Shown: piece after piece, positions 27,229-36,428 of the stretch
Layout of the letters: each line of letters begins with the position of its first letter
Position numbering within the stretch: the stretch's first letter is position 1
Assembly: GCF_007971225.1 (NCBI RefSeq)
Contig: NZ_CP042435.1
Location: 124,001-188,000, forward strand
Reading direction: 5' to 3'
Origin: Panacibacter ginsenosidivorans
Lineage (GTDB): Bacteria; Bacteroidota; Bacteroidia; Chitinophagales; Chitinophagaceae
DNA: 64,000 bases
Position numbers and translations under genes: made by a program
Notes under the pieces: generated by a model
Told to the model about the DNA's origin: nothing
Database searches by the model: none
The model's input: the letters and a program-made list of their open reading frames with translations, nothing else

Positions 27229-27306
27229 GGTAGTTTTTTGGAGCGCAAAGATAGGTATATAAATAATATTTCCAAACTCATTTTTAAAGTAAAAAAAATG
27301 CCTTTT

Positions 27307-27512
27307 TTTCAACCCGGCATCAGTTTTTTATAGCATCCCAATTGCGTCGCACTCTTGTACAGATAAATAGGATTCAGCAATCAGCTGCCAAATTTCAGGT
27401 AAAAAAGCTTTGTCTACTGAATGCTGATACCTGAAAGCTGATACCTGTTCTAAACGTACAAGTGAGTGACACAACGAACGATGCTATCAGTACAAAAGCC
27501 GGTAACAAAATA
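27307..27512. repeat. Dispersed repeat doublet (A left, B right)
   Basis: A core (ATTGCGTCGCACTCTTGTAC) at 27341-27360 and perfect inverted B core at 27456-27475. Outer arms are TTCAACCCGGC at 27308 and GCCGGTAACAAAA ending near 27510. Inner part is type I in reverse. It lies between the divergent rpsU and pyrD genes. Confidence 0.9.
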
Positions 27513-27586
27513 ATTATTCTCATTCACACACAAATTTTTTAGTACATCATCTTTTCTAATTCCGTTAAATCACAGTTCTTTGCGGC

Positions 27587-28654
27587 ATGTATCAGCTCAT
27601 ACGTAGCCTGTTATTCCGGTTTCCAACAGAAGATGTGCATTATTTTTCAATGAATGCTTTGCGCAGTGCCTGCAAAACCGGTTTCATGAAAAAAATCATT
27701 AGCAGCAATTTTTCTTTTAATGATACAGCGTTATCCAAGGAATTGTTTGGATTGTATTTTAAAAACCCTGTCGGACTCGGTGCCGGTTTTGACAAGAATG
27801 CATTGTATTTAACTGAACTTGAAACGCTGGGTTTTGGATTTGTTGAAATAGGAACCGTTACACCAAAACCGCAGGCTGGGAATGATAAACCACGATTGTT
27901 TCGTTTGCCAAAAGACAAAGCACTTATTAACCGCATGGGATTTAACAATGATGGGGTAGAAGTTGTTTCAAAACGGTTGAAAACATGGAAAGACAAAAAT
28001 AAATCTGAAAGCCCGATCATTATTGGTGGCAACATCGGTAAGAATAAAATAACAGCTAATGAAGATGCATGGAAAGATTATGAAATATGCTTCCATGGTC
28101 TTTTTGATTGTGTTGATTATTTTGTAGTAAATGTTAGCAGCCCCAACACGCCGGGTTTGCGTGAATTGCAGGAAAAAGATTCGCTGAGAAAGATACTTGC
28201 ACATCTACAGGTTATCAATAACAGCAAAGCAAAGCGAAAACCATTGCTGTTGAAAATTGCACCAGATCTTACCAAAGAACAATTAGATGATATCGTTGAC
28301 TTAACTTTTGAAGTACAACTTGATGGGCTTGTTGCAACGAACACAACCATAAGCCGTGAGCATCTTGTAACGCCAAAAAGTGAAGTAGAAGCTATGGGTG
28401 CTGGTGGATTAAGTGGAAAACCTTTAATGGAGCGTTCAACCGAAGTGCTGCAATATCTTACAAATCAGCTGCAATATAAAGTTCCGGTAATTGCAAGTGG
28501 TGGTATATTTACCGGTGCAGATGCAGAAGAAAAATTTGATGCAGGCGCTTCACTAATACAGGTGTGGACTGGTTTTATTTATGAGGGTCCATCTATTGTA
28601 AAAAATATTTGCAGGTATTTGCGTAATGAAAAATTAAATCAGGAAACTAATTAA
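27587..28654 (+). CDS. pyrD: Dihydroorotate dehydrogenase (quinone), class 2
   Basis: A 355-residue enzyme. The N-terminal amphipathic membrane-binding segment (about 1-45) typical of class 2 is present. FMN and substrate motifs follow: NPVGLGAGFDKNA (about 62-74), INRMGFNNDG, GGNIGKN, and VVNVSSPNTPGLRELQ with the catalytic Ser. LLLKIAPDL and VIASGGIFTGADAEEKFDAGASLIQVWTGFIYEGP complete the barrel. It oxidises dihydroorotate to orotate with quinone as acceptor, in pyrimidine synthesis. The terC gene starts 13 bases later, so they likely form one unit. Confidence 0.95.
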   Translation: MYQLIRSLLFRFPTEDVHYFSMNALRSACKTGFMKKIISSNFSFNDTALSKELFGLYFKNPVGLGAGFDKNALYLTELETLGFGFVEIGTVTPKPQAGNDKPRLFRLPKDKALINRMGFNNDGVEVVSKRLKTWKDKNKSESPIIIGGNIGKNKITANEDAWKDYEICFHGLFDCVDYFVVNVSSPNTPGLRELQEKDSLRKILAHLQVINNSKAKRKPLLLKIAPDLTKEQLDDIVDLTFEVQLDGLVATNTTISREHLVTPKSEVEAMGAGGLSGKPLMERSTEVLQYLTNQLQYKVPVIASGGIFTGADAEEKFDAGASLIQVWTGFIYEGPSIVKNICRYLRNEKLNQETN

Positions 28655-28667
28655 TAAACAATTTTGA

Positions 28668-29474
28668 ATGGACTATTTATTTACCAGTGAAAGCATCATT
28701 AGTTTTTTTGTTCTTGTTATCCTCGAAATTGTGCTTGGTATTGATAATGTAATTTTCGTAAGCATTATCATAAACAGGCTAAACACTGCAAAGGATCAAA
28801 AAAAAGCACGCCGTACATGGATGATTACAGGAATTATTTCACGTAGTTTATTGCTACTTGGTTTAGGTTGGCTGCTTTCACAAAAAGGCAAATCCGTATT
28901 TACTTTATTTGGAAAAGGTTTTGACCTGGCAAGTATAGTAATGTTGCTTGGCGGACTATTTCTTATTTATAAATCCGTAAAAGAAATACATGGAAAACTG
29001 GAAGGCGAAGATCCAAACGCTGATACTAAAGACAAGCGAGGGCTTTCTTTTATGCAGGCGGTTTTACAGATCATATTAATAGATGCCGTGTTTTCTTTCG
29101 ATAGTATTATTACAGCCGGTGGTACTGCGCAACACGTAGAGATCATGATCGCGGCTGTTATTATAGCGATGATCATTATGTTTCTATTCAGTCCTAAAAT
29201 TGCAGGCTTTATTCATAAACATCCCACACTAAAAATGCTGGCTTTATCATTTCTTGTTATGATTGGTTTAAGTCTTATCATGGAAGGCTGGGATTCAGAG
29301 GCGGCAGAAAAGTTGCGCCTCAAGAACTATATTTATTTTGGTATGGCATTTTCTTTTATTGTTGAAGTGCTCAACATGTCCATGCGTAAAAGAGCGGAGC
29401 GCAAAAGAGTTGTATCGCTTAATGAGCCAATATTAGACAGCAGGGATGACAACTACTCTGATATGGCAAAGTGA
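28668..29474 (+). CDS. TerC family integral membrane protein
   Basis: A 268-residue membrane protein with seven or so hydrophobic helices and the TerC motifs VLGIDNVIFVSIIINRL (about 22-38) and LIDAVFSFDSIITAGG (about 137-152), each with the paired acidic residues typical of the family. TerC proteins are linked to metal (Mn2+) export and tellurite resistance. It follows pyrD at short distance, but the two functions are unrelated. The C-terminal tail is soluble and charged. Confidence 0.85.
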   Translation: MDYLFTSESIISFFVLVILEIVLGIDNVIFVSIIINRLNTAKDQKKARRTWMITGIISRSLLLLGLGWLLSQKGKSVFTLFGKGFDLASIVMLLGGLFLIYKSVKEIHGKLEGEDPNADTKDKRGLSFMQAVLQIILIDAVFSFDSIITAGGTAQHVEIMIAAVIIAMIIMFLFSPKIAGFIHKHPTLKMLALSFLVMIGLSLIMEGWDSEAAEKLRLKNYIYFGMAFSFIVEVLNMSMRKRAERKRVVSLNEPILDSRDDNYSDMAK

Positions 29475-29479
29475 TTTTT

Positions 29480-29658
29480 GGGTGCCGGGCATTTGAATAT
29501 ATAGGCAACTGTTGTTGCGTCGCACACTTGAGCTGTAGCAATTCTATTAACTAAAATTTACCGGAGAAAATATTTTATAAAAGCTGAGCAGGATATCAAA
29601 CGTATAAGAGTGCGACGCAAGTAAAGCTTCATAATATTCTGTAGTCCGGATCAAAAAA
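29480..29658. repeat. Dispersed repeat doublet (A left, A right)
   Basis: A core variant (GTTGCGTCGCACACTTGAGC) at 29514-29533 and inverted A core (GTATAAGAGTGCGACGCAAG) at 29602-29621. Right arm GTCCGGATCAAAAAA ends at the stop codon of the convergent PAP2 gene. Confidence 0.8.
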
Positions 29659-30291
29659 TTATACCCGTTTTTTCTTCCACCAATATTGTTGCAGCAACAT
29701 AGAAAACCATGCGGAAAGGATGGCAGCAATAATACCTCCGGCAACATCCAAAGGAAAATGCTGAGCAAGATATACACGTGAATAGCCAACTAATGATGCA
29801 TAAAAAAAGCCAATAATTATCCACCACCTTTTAGGCAGCAGCAAACAAAATAATAAATAAATAGTAAATGCTGTAGCCGAATGTCCCGAAGGGAAGCTGC
29901 CGATAGTATGTACATCAACACCTTTAACTGTGTGAATAAGATCAGTGGCTTTAATTGCTTTTATTGGCCTTGGTAAATCAGGAAAAATAAAATTCTTTAC
30001 CCCTTGCGTAAAAATGGTCGAAAATATAAAAGAACTAATAAGTAATACAAGTGCGTCTTTTCTTTTTAAAAGAAAGATAATAATCAGTAGTACAGGAACC
30101 CACATTATTCCATCACCGGCATAAGTAAATGCTGCAAAGAAAATATCTGCCGCATTGCCCGCATCTGTGTTGAGTAAAAGAAAGAGATTTTCTTTACCTA
30201 TGTTGTAAGAAAAATACAACAGTGTAAACGACAGCAGGAGCGACAACACTACTGCTATCAAAAGATTTTTCTTGTTAAGGTTTTGCTTCAT
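29659..30291 (-). CDS. PAP2-family membrane phosphatase
   Basis: A 210-residue polytopic protein with complete PAP2 motifs: KNFIFPDLPRP, SFPSGHSATAF and YSRVYLAQHFPLDVAGG, including the Arg, both His and the Asp. Candidate substrates are undecaprenyl diphosphate or other lipid phosphates. The start overlaps the upstream glycosyltransferase gene by 17 bases, so the two are translationally linked. This pairing suggests a role in recycling the lipid carrier left by a lipid-linked sugar transfer. Confidence 0.9.
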   Translation of the reverse strand: MKQNLNKKNLLIAVVLSLLLSFTLLYFSYNIGKENLFLLLNTDAGNAADIFFAAFTYAGDGIMWVPVLLIIIFLLKRKDALVLLISSFIFSTIFTQGVKNFIFPDLPRPIKAIKATDLIHTVKGVDVHTIGSFPSGHSATAFTIYLLFCLLLPKRWWIIIGFFYASLVGYSRVYLAQHFPLDVAGGIIAAILSAWFSMLLQQYWWKKKRV

Positions 30292-31849
30292 GCTTTAATA
30301 TAACAGTAGTTGGTAATTCGAAAATATCATGGTGTCTTGCGATCTCCTGTAGCTGCATATCTTTCAATGAATCGAGATAATCTGTTCTTGTAATGATAAT
30401 GGCATTACCGGTGCTATCCAGCCAATGCTGCATAGTAGCTTTATTGTATGCCTGCGGAATATTTTTATCCAGGTAGAATCTGTAGCCCGGATTGAAAATA
30501 TCATAAGCATAAATATTTGGTGCGTTTTTTAAAATTTCCATTGTTTTAGCAACGGGGTTTTGTTTATATAATTCAGGGTAAGCATAAGCCAACCCTGCGA
30601 TATTTAATGCGGTAAAAGAAAGTACGATGATCGCTGTTTTTCGAGGCCAGTCATATTTATACATGAATGTTACAACCAACATTATTATTGGCGCAACGAG
30701 TAAAAATAAAGGAAGTGAGCTGGCAAGTGTTGCTGCTTCGGGTTCTGCTTTAATAGCAAAGTATGCACCCACAGGTAATACAGTGGTAAATACAAGTAAT
30801 ATATACCACGGATATTTTTTTGAAACAATTTCTTTATTCAAAAGTTTTGCAATAAAAGCTCCCAACACTATAGCTGCAAAAGGATAACAGGGCATAGGAT
30901 AGTTGGGCAGTTTAGTACTGGATAAACTAAAGAATACAACAAACGCTATAGTAACAATCGCTCCGAATTTTGTTAATGGATGTGTAAAGACTTTTTTACG
31001 TTGCCTTATAACTTCACCAATAAAACTCATAAAAGGCAGCAATCCAACAAGAACAAATAATAACGTAACAAGAAAAAATCCGCCATGCCCTTCCTGCGGG
31101 TCAGAAAAACGATTGAGATTATTGTCTATAAAAAATCCTTTTGTCCATGTACCATTAGTAGCCTTATCAACTGCATAATACCATGGCACAGATATTATGC
31201 AAAGCAGGAGCGCAGCAGGAATCAAATGCCAGGTAAAAACCGTTTTCCATTTTTTGCTGGTGATTATCCATATCAATAAACATAATCCCGGTAAAGCTAA
31301 TGCCACAGGGCCTTTTGCTAATATAGCCAGTCCCAAAGCTGCTGCTGCTATATACAATTGTTTAACATTGTTTTCCTGTAGCCAGGTAAATGCACTGAAT
31401 AAACCCAGCGTTATGAAACATATTAAATAGGGATCCGGTACAGACAACCTGAACTCAAATAAAAAATGTGTACTGGCAACTAAAACCAATGCACTGCAAA
31501 AAGCTGTAAATACATTGTACAATCTTTTTGTGTACAGGAAAGTAAATAACACCGTAAGTAATCCCATTATCACAGAAAAGAAACGTGCTGCGAATTCTGT
31601 TGTGCCAAATATTTTGTAAGCAGCAATCATAAAGAAATAATGGAGCGGCGGTTTATCTGTGCGTAAAATACCATTGAAAGTAGGGACGATCCAGTTATTA
31701 TTCCCCATCATTTCCTTTGCGCATTGTGCATTTTTAGCTTCATCCAAAATATAAATTGGTGTTGCGCCCAACCGGAATAATAACACAAAAGCAAGTAATG
31801 CAAATAGTCCGTATGTATAAGACGACCTGTATGCAGATTGGTTGATCAA
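30275..31849 (-). CDS. GT39/ArnT-like membrane glycosyltransferase
   Basis: A 524-residue protein with about ten or more membrane helices. The first extracytoplasmic loop holds YILDEAKNAQCAKEMM, the DE motif of the PMT/ArnT fold, followed by LRTDKPPLHYFFMIAAYKIFGTTEFAARFFS. These enzymes move a sugar from a polyprenyl phosphate to lipid A or protein on the periplasmic face. The C-terminal 120 residues form a soluble domain. The start is TTG, since no ATG is available upstream of the first helix. It overlaps the PAP2 gene downstream. Confidence 0.85.
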   Translation of the reverse strand: MINQSAYRSSYTYGLFALLAFVLLFRLGATPIYILDEAKNAQCAKEMMGNNNWIVPTFNGILRTDKPPLHYFFMIAAYKIFGTTEFAARFFSVIMGLLTVLFTFLYTKRLYNVFTAFCSALVLVASTHFLFEFRLSVPDPYLICFITLGLFSAFTWLQENNVKQLYIAAAALGLAILAKGPVALALPGLCLLIWIITSKKWKTVFTWHLIPAALLLCIISVPWYYAVDKATNGTWTKGFFIDNNLNRFSDPQEGHGGFFLVTLLFVLVGLLPFMSFIGEVIRQRKKVFTHPLTKFGAIVTIAFVVFFSLSSTKLPNYPMPCYPFAAIVLGAFIAKLLNKEIVSKKYPWYILLVFTTVLPVGAYFAIKAEPEAATLASSLPLFLLVAPIIMLVVTFMYKYDWPRKTAIIVLSFTALNIAGLAYAYPELYKQNPVAKTMEILKNAPNIYAYDIFNPGYRFYLDKNIPQAYNKATMQHWLDSTGNAIIITRTDYLDSLKDMQLQEIARHHDIFELPTTVILKHEAKP

Positions 31850-31991
31850 ACAAATTATTTTAATGATTACGCTTCCCTGTACCCTTAGTCAAGGATAGCT
31901 GCAAAACTACTGGAAACCATAAATAAAGTTTTAACTAATTGTACAACATTGTATGGCATTCTTTATGTTCTTTGTTATGCAAACAAAAGGT

Positions 31992-33854
31992 ATGAAAAAA
32001 ATTCTATGGATTTTTTTACTGGCAGGCTTTACTTCCTCAGCGCAATCTTATACACTTGATACGCTTTTCAACGCCACTGCTTATGCCAATTCATTTTTGT
32101 TACTTCCATTTACCGGTACAACTAATACCGGCAGTAAATACATTGCAGGCTTTAACCAACAAATAGATAAATATGGGAATCAACATGAACTTGAAATAAT
32201 CCGTATTGATCTTACCACAGGAAATGTTACCAATAAAAAGTTGACAGGTTTTACAGGAGGCAAAGGTTATTATTGGAACTATACTTTTGACAAATATGGA
32301 AGTCTTTATCTTTCCATGTATTACCCTACAAGAAAAGTATTACTACTAGACCTCACAGATTCCATTGCATATAAAGATCTGGGAAATCCTTTTATAAACG
32401 CAAGTTCTGTTATCTATTCATTATCGCCCGGAAGAGATGGTCATATATATTTTGGTGCCAGTGGTGGCTCAACTTGCTGGAGTGAATATGATCCTGTAAC
32501 GAAAGAAATGAAAAAGCACCCTTCGGTTGATGCTGATGATGATTATTTGCTGAGTATTGCAGGTGATGACGATTATGCTTATATGCAAACAGGGCAGCGG
32601 AAAAGTATTAATTTATGGTCAGTGAATAAACGTACCAATGAAAAAAAATTATTATTCAGTGTTTCTAATAAAACAAGGTATAATCTCTCTGCTTATACAG
32701 ATGCGGTGTATGTAAGTATCAGCACTGATACACTAAAAGGGTTATTTAAACTTTCAGGTGGAGAAGCCATTAAGAGTAATAATTATTCTGCAGACAGTAA
32801 AATTATATCTGGTCTATACGAACCAGGTAAGAGTCGAGATCCAAAACAAGTGTTTTATTTTAACCCCTTAACATCGCAGGTATATTTTTCAATGGATAAG
32901 AAAAAATATGATAGCGTGTATATTCAAAATATACCCGAACAAATGAGTATTCGCCGTATGTTCTCTTTTCCCAATGATAAAGACAATATTTATTATGCAG
33001 GAGATTACTACGGAAACTATTATCGCTATAATTTTAAAGAGCAGAAAGCATACCTGCTTGGTTCGACTGACTATAATATTTATTCCTCAATTGCTTTAAA
33101 CGATAGCATGATCTATCTCTCCGGCTATCCCAGTGGCTATCTCATGCTGTGGAATAAGAACCAGCCATGGACAACAAATAAATTCATTGATGGCAAAATG
33201 ATGAACGTGAGAGATCCAAATGCAAATCCTAAAATAATTCATTACTGGAAAAGCGAAGGCTCTCCTGCTGCAGGATTTCATCATACCTATCAGATGCTGA
33301 AAGACAGTAAAGGAAATATTATTGGTGCGGGTGATGTAATAAGAATTGGGAATGCCGCATCTATCGGAGTATATAATGCAAACACTAATAAAATATATGG
33401 TATCGATTACGAACCCTTTACAGGCTTGGGTTTTGCAGGGATAGCAATGTGGAAAGATTTGGTGTTGTATAGTATGCGTTCCAAAGGAGGAACAAAAAAA
33501 TCTAAAATTTATTTTTATGATCCTGCCTTGAATAAAATGGTTGATAGCATTGACCTTGGTTTCAATAACTATGGTAAAATATTAATTCAAAACAACATGC
33601 TTACCGGCGTAGCAGATAACAAAATATATCGTATTTCATTGCCCGATAAAAAATTGCAGTGGAGTTATACACTTAGTAATACTATCAATGGATTTTTTCT
33701 GCTTAGTAACGGCAGGTTTGTTATAAACACAGTTTCAGTATTACCTGCAGCATTAAAAGATTTTATTTCGCTGCCCATAAACAACTATTACGAAGCAAAC
33801 AGCGTGTTGTATGCAATTGCTGGCAACCATATCATTCGTATAGATATTAAATGA
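31992..33854 (+). CDS. Secreted beta-propeller-like protein, unknown function
   Basis: A 620-residue protein with a signal peptide (MKKILWIFLLAGFTSSAQ); the ATG at 31992 is preferred over 31953 for that reason. The mature part shows repeated short strand blocks ending in patterns such as GSLYLSMYYP, GHIYFGASGG, NNIYYAGDYYG and GLYKLSGG, with Tyr-, Asp- and Gly-rich turns, which suggests a beta-propeller (PQQ- or Kelch-like). I recognise no enzyme motif. No C-terminal T9SS domain is seen, so it may be periplasmic. It stands alone. Confidence 0.65.
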   Translation: MKKILWIFLLAGFTSSAQSYTLDTLFNATAYANSFLLLPFTGTTNTGSKYIAGFNQQIDKYGNQHELEIIRIDLTTGNVTNKKLTGFTGGKGYYWNYTFDKYGSLYLSMYYPTRKVLLLDLTDSIAYKDLGNPFINASSVIYSLSPGRDGHIYFGASGGSTCWSEYDPVTKEMKKHPSVDADDDYLLSIAGDDDYAYMQTGQRKSINLWSVNKRTNEKKLLFSVSNKTRYNLSAYTDAVYVSISTDTLKGLFKLSGGEAIKSNNYSADSKIISGLYEPGKSRDPKQVFYFNPLTSQVYFSMDKKKYDSVYIQNIPEQMSIRRMFSFPNDKDNIYYAGDYYGNYYRYNFKEQKAYLLGSTDYNIYSSIALNDSMIYLSGYPSGYLMLWNKNQPWTTNKFIDGKMMNVRDPNANPKIIHYWKSEGSPAAGFHHTYQMLKDSKGNIIGAGDVIRIGNAASIGVYNANTNKIYGIDYEPFTGLGFAGIAMWKDLVLYSMRSKGGTKKSKIYFYDPALNKMVDSIDLGFNNYGKILIQNNMLTGVADNKIYRISLPDKKLQWSYTLSNTINGFFLLSNGRFVINTVSVLPAALKDFISLPINNYYEANSVLYAIAGNHIIRIDIK

Positions 33855-33858
33855 TTTT

Positions 33859-34052
33859 TTTGAGCCATGCATTTTATCATGTGGCGTCGCCTGTTGCGTC
33901 GCCTGTTGCGTCGCACTCTTATACTTTCAGAAGAAAAGGCAACGAGACAATAGGCAGATAGTATTACTTAACTGTTCATTGTTCATTCAACCGTACAAGA
34001 GTGCGACGCAACGATGTTGCCCAAGGTAGTAAATGCCGGGCTCATAATAATA
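33859..34052. repeat. Dispersed repeat doublet (A left, A right)
   Basis: A core (..CTTATAC) at 33905-33924 and perfect inverted A core at 33993-34012. Outer arms are TGAGCCATGC and GCCGGGCTCATAAT. The left flank has a 12-base tandem duplication, GTCGCCTGTTGC twice, at 33885-33910. Confidence 0.85.
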
Positions 34053-34058
34053 TGTGTA

Positions 34059-34087
34059 AAAAAACGGGCCGCCAAAAAAGGCAGCCC
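34059..34087 (-). terminator. Terminator-like hairpin, minus strand
   Basis: On the minus strand GGGCTGCC-TTTTTT-GGCGGCCC is followed by GTTTTTTT. It is about 280 bases past the stop of the flippase-like gene, so it either ends that transcript or a small RNA from 34.1-34.35 kb. Confidence 0.6.
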
Positions 34088-34365
34088 TGGTGTTGATCTC
34101 CATAGCGGCTAACAACAGGTTAAGTTTTACATACGTCCTGGAATAATTTTATTGCATTAACAACTTACTGCAGATAATGAGATGAGTGCTATCAAATGAT
34201 ATCAGGTTATTATAAGCTCATCATAGTTTAACAACAAAATGATAAAAAACAAATAAAATGCCAGAAAACATTTGACAGATAGTTAGTTGGTAATGTTGTA
34301 AAGCAAAATTGCAAGCAACTATAAAGACAAGCAAGGTGATATTTCACTAATAGCGATGTGATTTT
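34088..34365. other. Intergenic region between flippase-like gene and terminator
   Basis: No ORF worth calling. The region upstream of the hairpin on the minus strand could carry a small RNA; no structure family was recognised. Confidence 0.35.
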
Positions 34366-35241
34366 TCACTGCGGTTTTTGAACCGGGTTTTTATAAACCC
34401 AATACAAACCAATAAATGAAATTACAAGTGTAATAAGATAGAAGCTTATACTGATACTTACAGGAGTGGGATCATTGGTAAGGTGTAACAACGTATTGCT
34501 ACCCCACAGAAATACAACTTCTCTTGCCCCAAGCCCGCCTATTGTTAGTGGAAGAATTGCAACAATGGAAGAAAGTAAAAAGAGTAATATATACACTGTT
34601 TGGTGCTCGCTGATATGCAACGCCAGCATGATTGTATAAGCACACAATACTTGTAATGCCTGAACCGAAAGCCCAAGCCACAACGTGGGCCAGAAGCCTT
34701 TTATAAACGATGGAAATATTTTTTGTACAAAAAAATAATATGCCGCAATACCAACTGGTAATGCTATTAGCAATGCAAGTGAATAGTTTGCTCCGCTAAA
34801 AACAAAATAATAGTAGATAACTGCAAGTATGCCAAGGCCAACAACGCCACTGATCCTATCAAGCAATACAGCTGCCGTTAATTGTTTTGCAGGATACTGG
34901 TATGTACGGTTTAATAAAATAACTTTATATGCATCACCACCAATACCACCGGGTAGAAATAAATTATAGAACATGCCCAGCCAGTACAATTTTAAATTCT
35001 GTGTTTGCGATAGCTGTACATTAATATTTTTAAAGTAAATGTTTAGCCTGAATGCAGAAACAATTTTGGAAGCAGTAAATAAAATCACCGCAACAAAAAG
35101 CCACAGCCAGTTACTGTGTTGAATAATATCAAAACTTTTGCCCCAATCAATTTTGCGACTAACATACCACAGGCAAACTGCAGTAACAGCAATCTTTATA
35201 AAGAGTTTGAAAAATGATTTTACAGATTCTTTAATGGGCAT
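34366..35241 (-). CDS. Flippase-like membrane protein (LPG synthase TM domain family)
   Basis: A 291-residue protein with about eight helices and the markers of the UPF0104/AglD-like domain: WYVSRKIDW near the start, LGMFYNLFLPGGIGGDAYKVILL (about 88-110), LLDRISGVVGLGILA and LPLTIGGLGAREVVFLWG. The domain is shared with the membrane part of lysylphosphatidylglycerol synthase (MprF) and is thought to flip lipids or lipid-linked sugars. It follows a GT2 gene by 41 bases, which suggests a joint role in glycolipid export. Confidence 0.85.
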   Translation of the reverse strand: MPIKESVKSFFKLFIKIAVTAVCLWYVSRKIDWGKSFDIIQHSNWLWLFVAVILFTASKIVSAFRLNIYFKNINVQLSQTQNLKLYWLGMFYNLFLPGGIGGDAYKVILLNRTYQYPAKQLTAAVLLDRISGVVGLGILAVIYYYFVFSGANYSLALLIALPVGIAAYYFFVQKIFPSFIKGFWPTLWLGLSVQALQVLCAYTIMLALHISEHQTVYILLFLLSSIVAILPLTIGGLGAREVVFLWGSNTLLHLTNDPTPVSISISFYLITLVISFIGLYWVYKNPVQKPQ

Positions 35242-35282
35242 GCAAGTTCATTATTCCGGTGTATGTGTTCAACTATCGTTGA

Positions 35283-36227
35283 TTATTTTTCATTGTTGCT
35301 GTTCCACACTTTTCTAACCTGGTAAGTTTTTTTATTGCCGCTTTCATAATAAGTGCGCATGCTAACCTCTGCAAGAATACCGATGGTTATTAATTGTATA
35401 CCACCAAGCAATAATATCATACCTAATAACAAAAGTGGTTTGCCCCAAATATCTTCGCCCATTATTTTTAAAACGAGCATGTAGATATTAATAATGATGC
35501 CAAGAAACAAACTGATGAAACCCATCGTGCCAAAAAGATGCATTGGTTTCTGACTATACTTTCTAAAGAACACCATAGTAACAAGATCACTCATTACCCT
35601 GAATGTTCTTCCTAATCCATATTTTGAAACACCAAATTTGCGTGCATGATGCTTTACATCAACCTGCACAATTCTGGCACCCTGCATACTTGCAAGCACC
35701 GGAATAAATCGGTGTAACTCTCCATATAAACCAAGGTCTTCAGCAATCTCTCTTTTAAAAACTTTGAGTGTGCAGCCATAATCCTGTATATAAACTTTTG
35801 TCATGCTGCGAATGATAGCATTTGCAATTTTGCTAGGTATTTTACGCAGCACAGCACCATCTTTCCTGTTCTTTCTGTTGCCGGCAACAACATCCCAATC
35901 TTCCGCTTTCAATTTCTCCAGCATCATCGGTATGTCAGAAGGATCATTCTGCAGATCACCATCAAGCATCGTTACATATGTACCGGTGGAATAATCGATA
36001 CCAGCAGCCATAGCCGTACTCTGGCCGTAATTTTTGCGAAGGTCAATCAGCGTAATCCTGTCTGTAATATTTTCTTTTATGCGTTCTCTTGTTGCATCAG
36101 TAGAGCCATCATCTACAAAGATCACCTCGTAATCATAATCTTTCAAAGCAGCTTCCACGGCTTCTATCATTGGCTTAACATTGTCTTCCTCGTTCATAAC
36201 AGGAATAACAACAGAGAGTTCTCTCAT
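35283..36227 (-). CDS. GT2 family glycosyltransferase (DPM-like)
   Basis: A 314-residue protein starting MRELSVVIPVMNEEDN; upstream in-frame codons (to 36305) are from repeat-like DNA. The catalytic GT2 domain has FVDDGSTDATRE, the DxD-like LDGDLQNDP and an acceptor loop with RKNRKDGAVLRKIPSK (about 135-150). Two C-terminal membrane helices (about 235-300) fit the DPM1/GtrB subgroup, which transfers a sugar to polyprenyl phosphate. It pairs with the flippase-like gene downstream. Confidence 0.9.
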   Translation of the reverse strand: MRELSVVIPVMNEEDNVKPMIEAVEAALKDYDYEVIFVDDGSTDATRERIKENITDRITLIDLRKNYGQSTAMAAGIDYSTGTYVTMLDGDLQNDPSDIPMMLEKLKAEDWDVVAGNRKNRKDGAVLRKIPSKIANAIIRSMTKVYIQDYGCTLKVFKREIAEDLGLYGELHRFIPVLASMQGARIVQVDVKHHARKFGVSKYGLGRTFRVMSDLVTMVFFRKYSQKPMHLFGTMGFISLFLGIIINIYMLVLKIMGEDIWGKPLLLLGMILLLGGIQLITIGILAEVSMRTYYESGNKKTYQVRKVWNSNNEK

Positions 36228-36295
36228 ATAATTTATTTGCGCCGCAAAGGTAAGAGATAATGATTTCGGATTTTGGATTTGAGATTTCGGGTTTT

Positions 36296-36349
36296 TTGGG
36301 GACAAACTTTTGCACCTGTGGCATCACCCGTTGTGTCACTCACTTGTAC
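36296..36349 (+). repeat. Dispersed repeat singlet (B, plus)
   Basis: Perfect B core at 36330-36349. The left arm is degraded but GGCATCACCC before the core matches other copies. It lies between the tandem hom and GT2 genes. Confidence 0.8.
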
Positions 36350-36428
36350 GTTCAGAACAATGAGGAGCAATAAAAACAAAACCCTGCAAAAAGCAAGGTC
36401 TTGCTATATAAACTCACTCAATAAAAAA

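Noticed and set aside
30627-30887. Plus-strand ORFs opposite the GT39 gene
   Set aside because: These are antisense shadows of a long membrane protein gene, with no start signals of their own.
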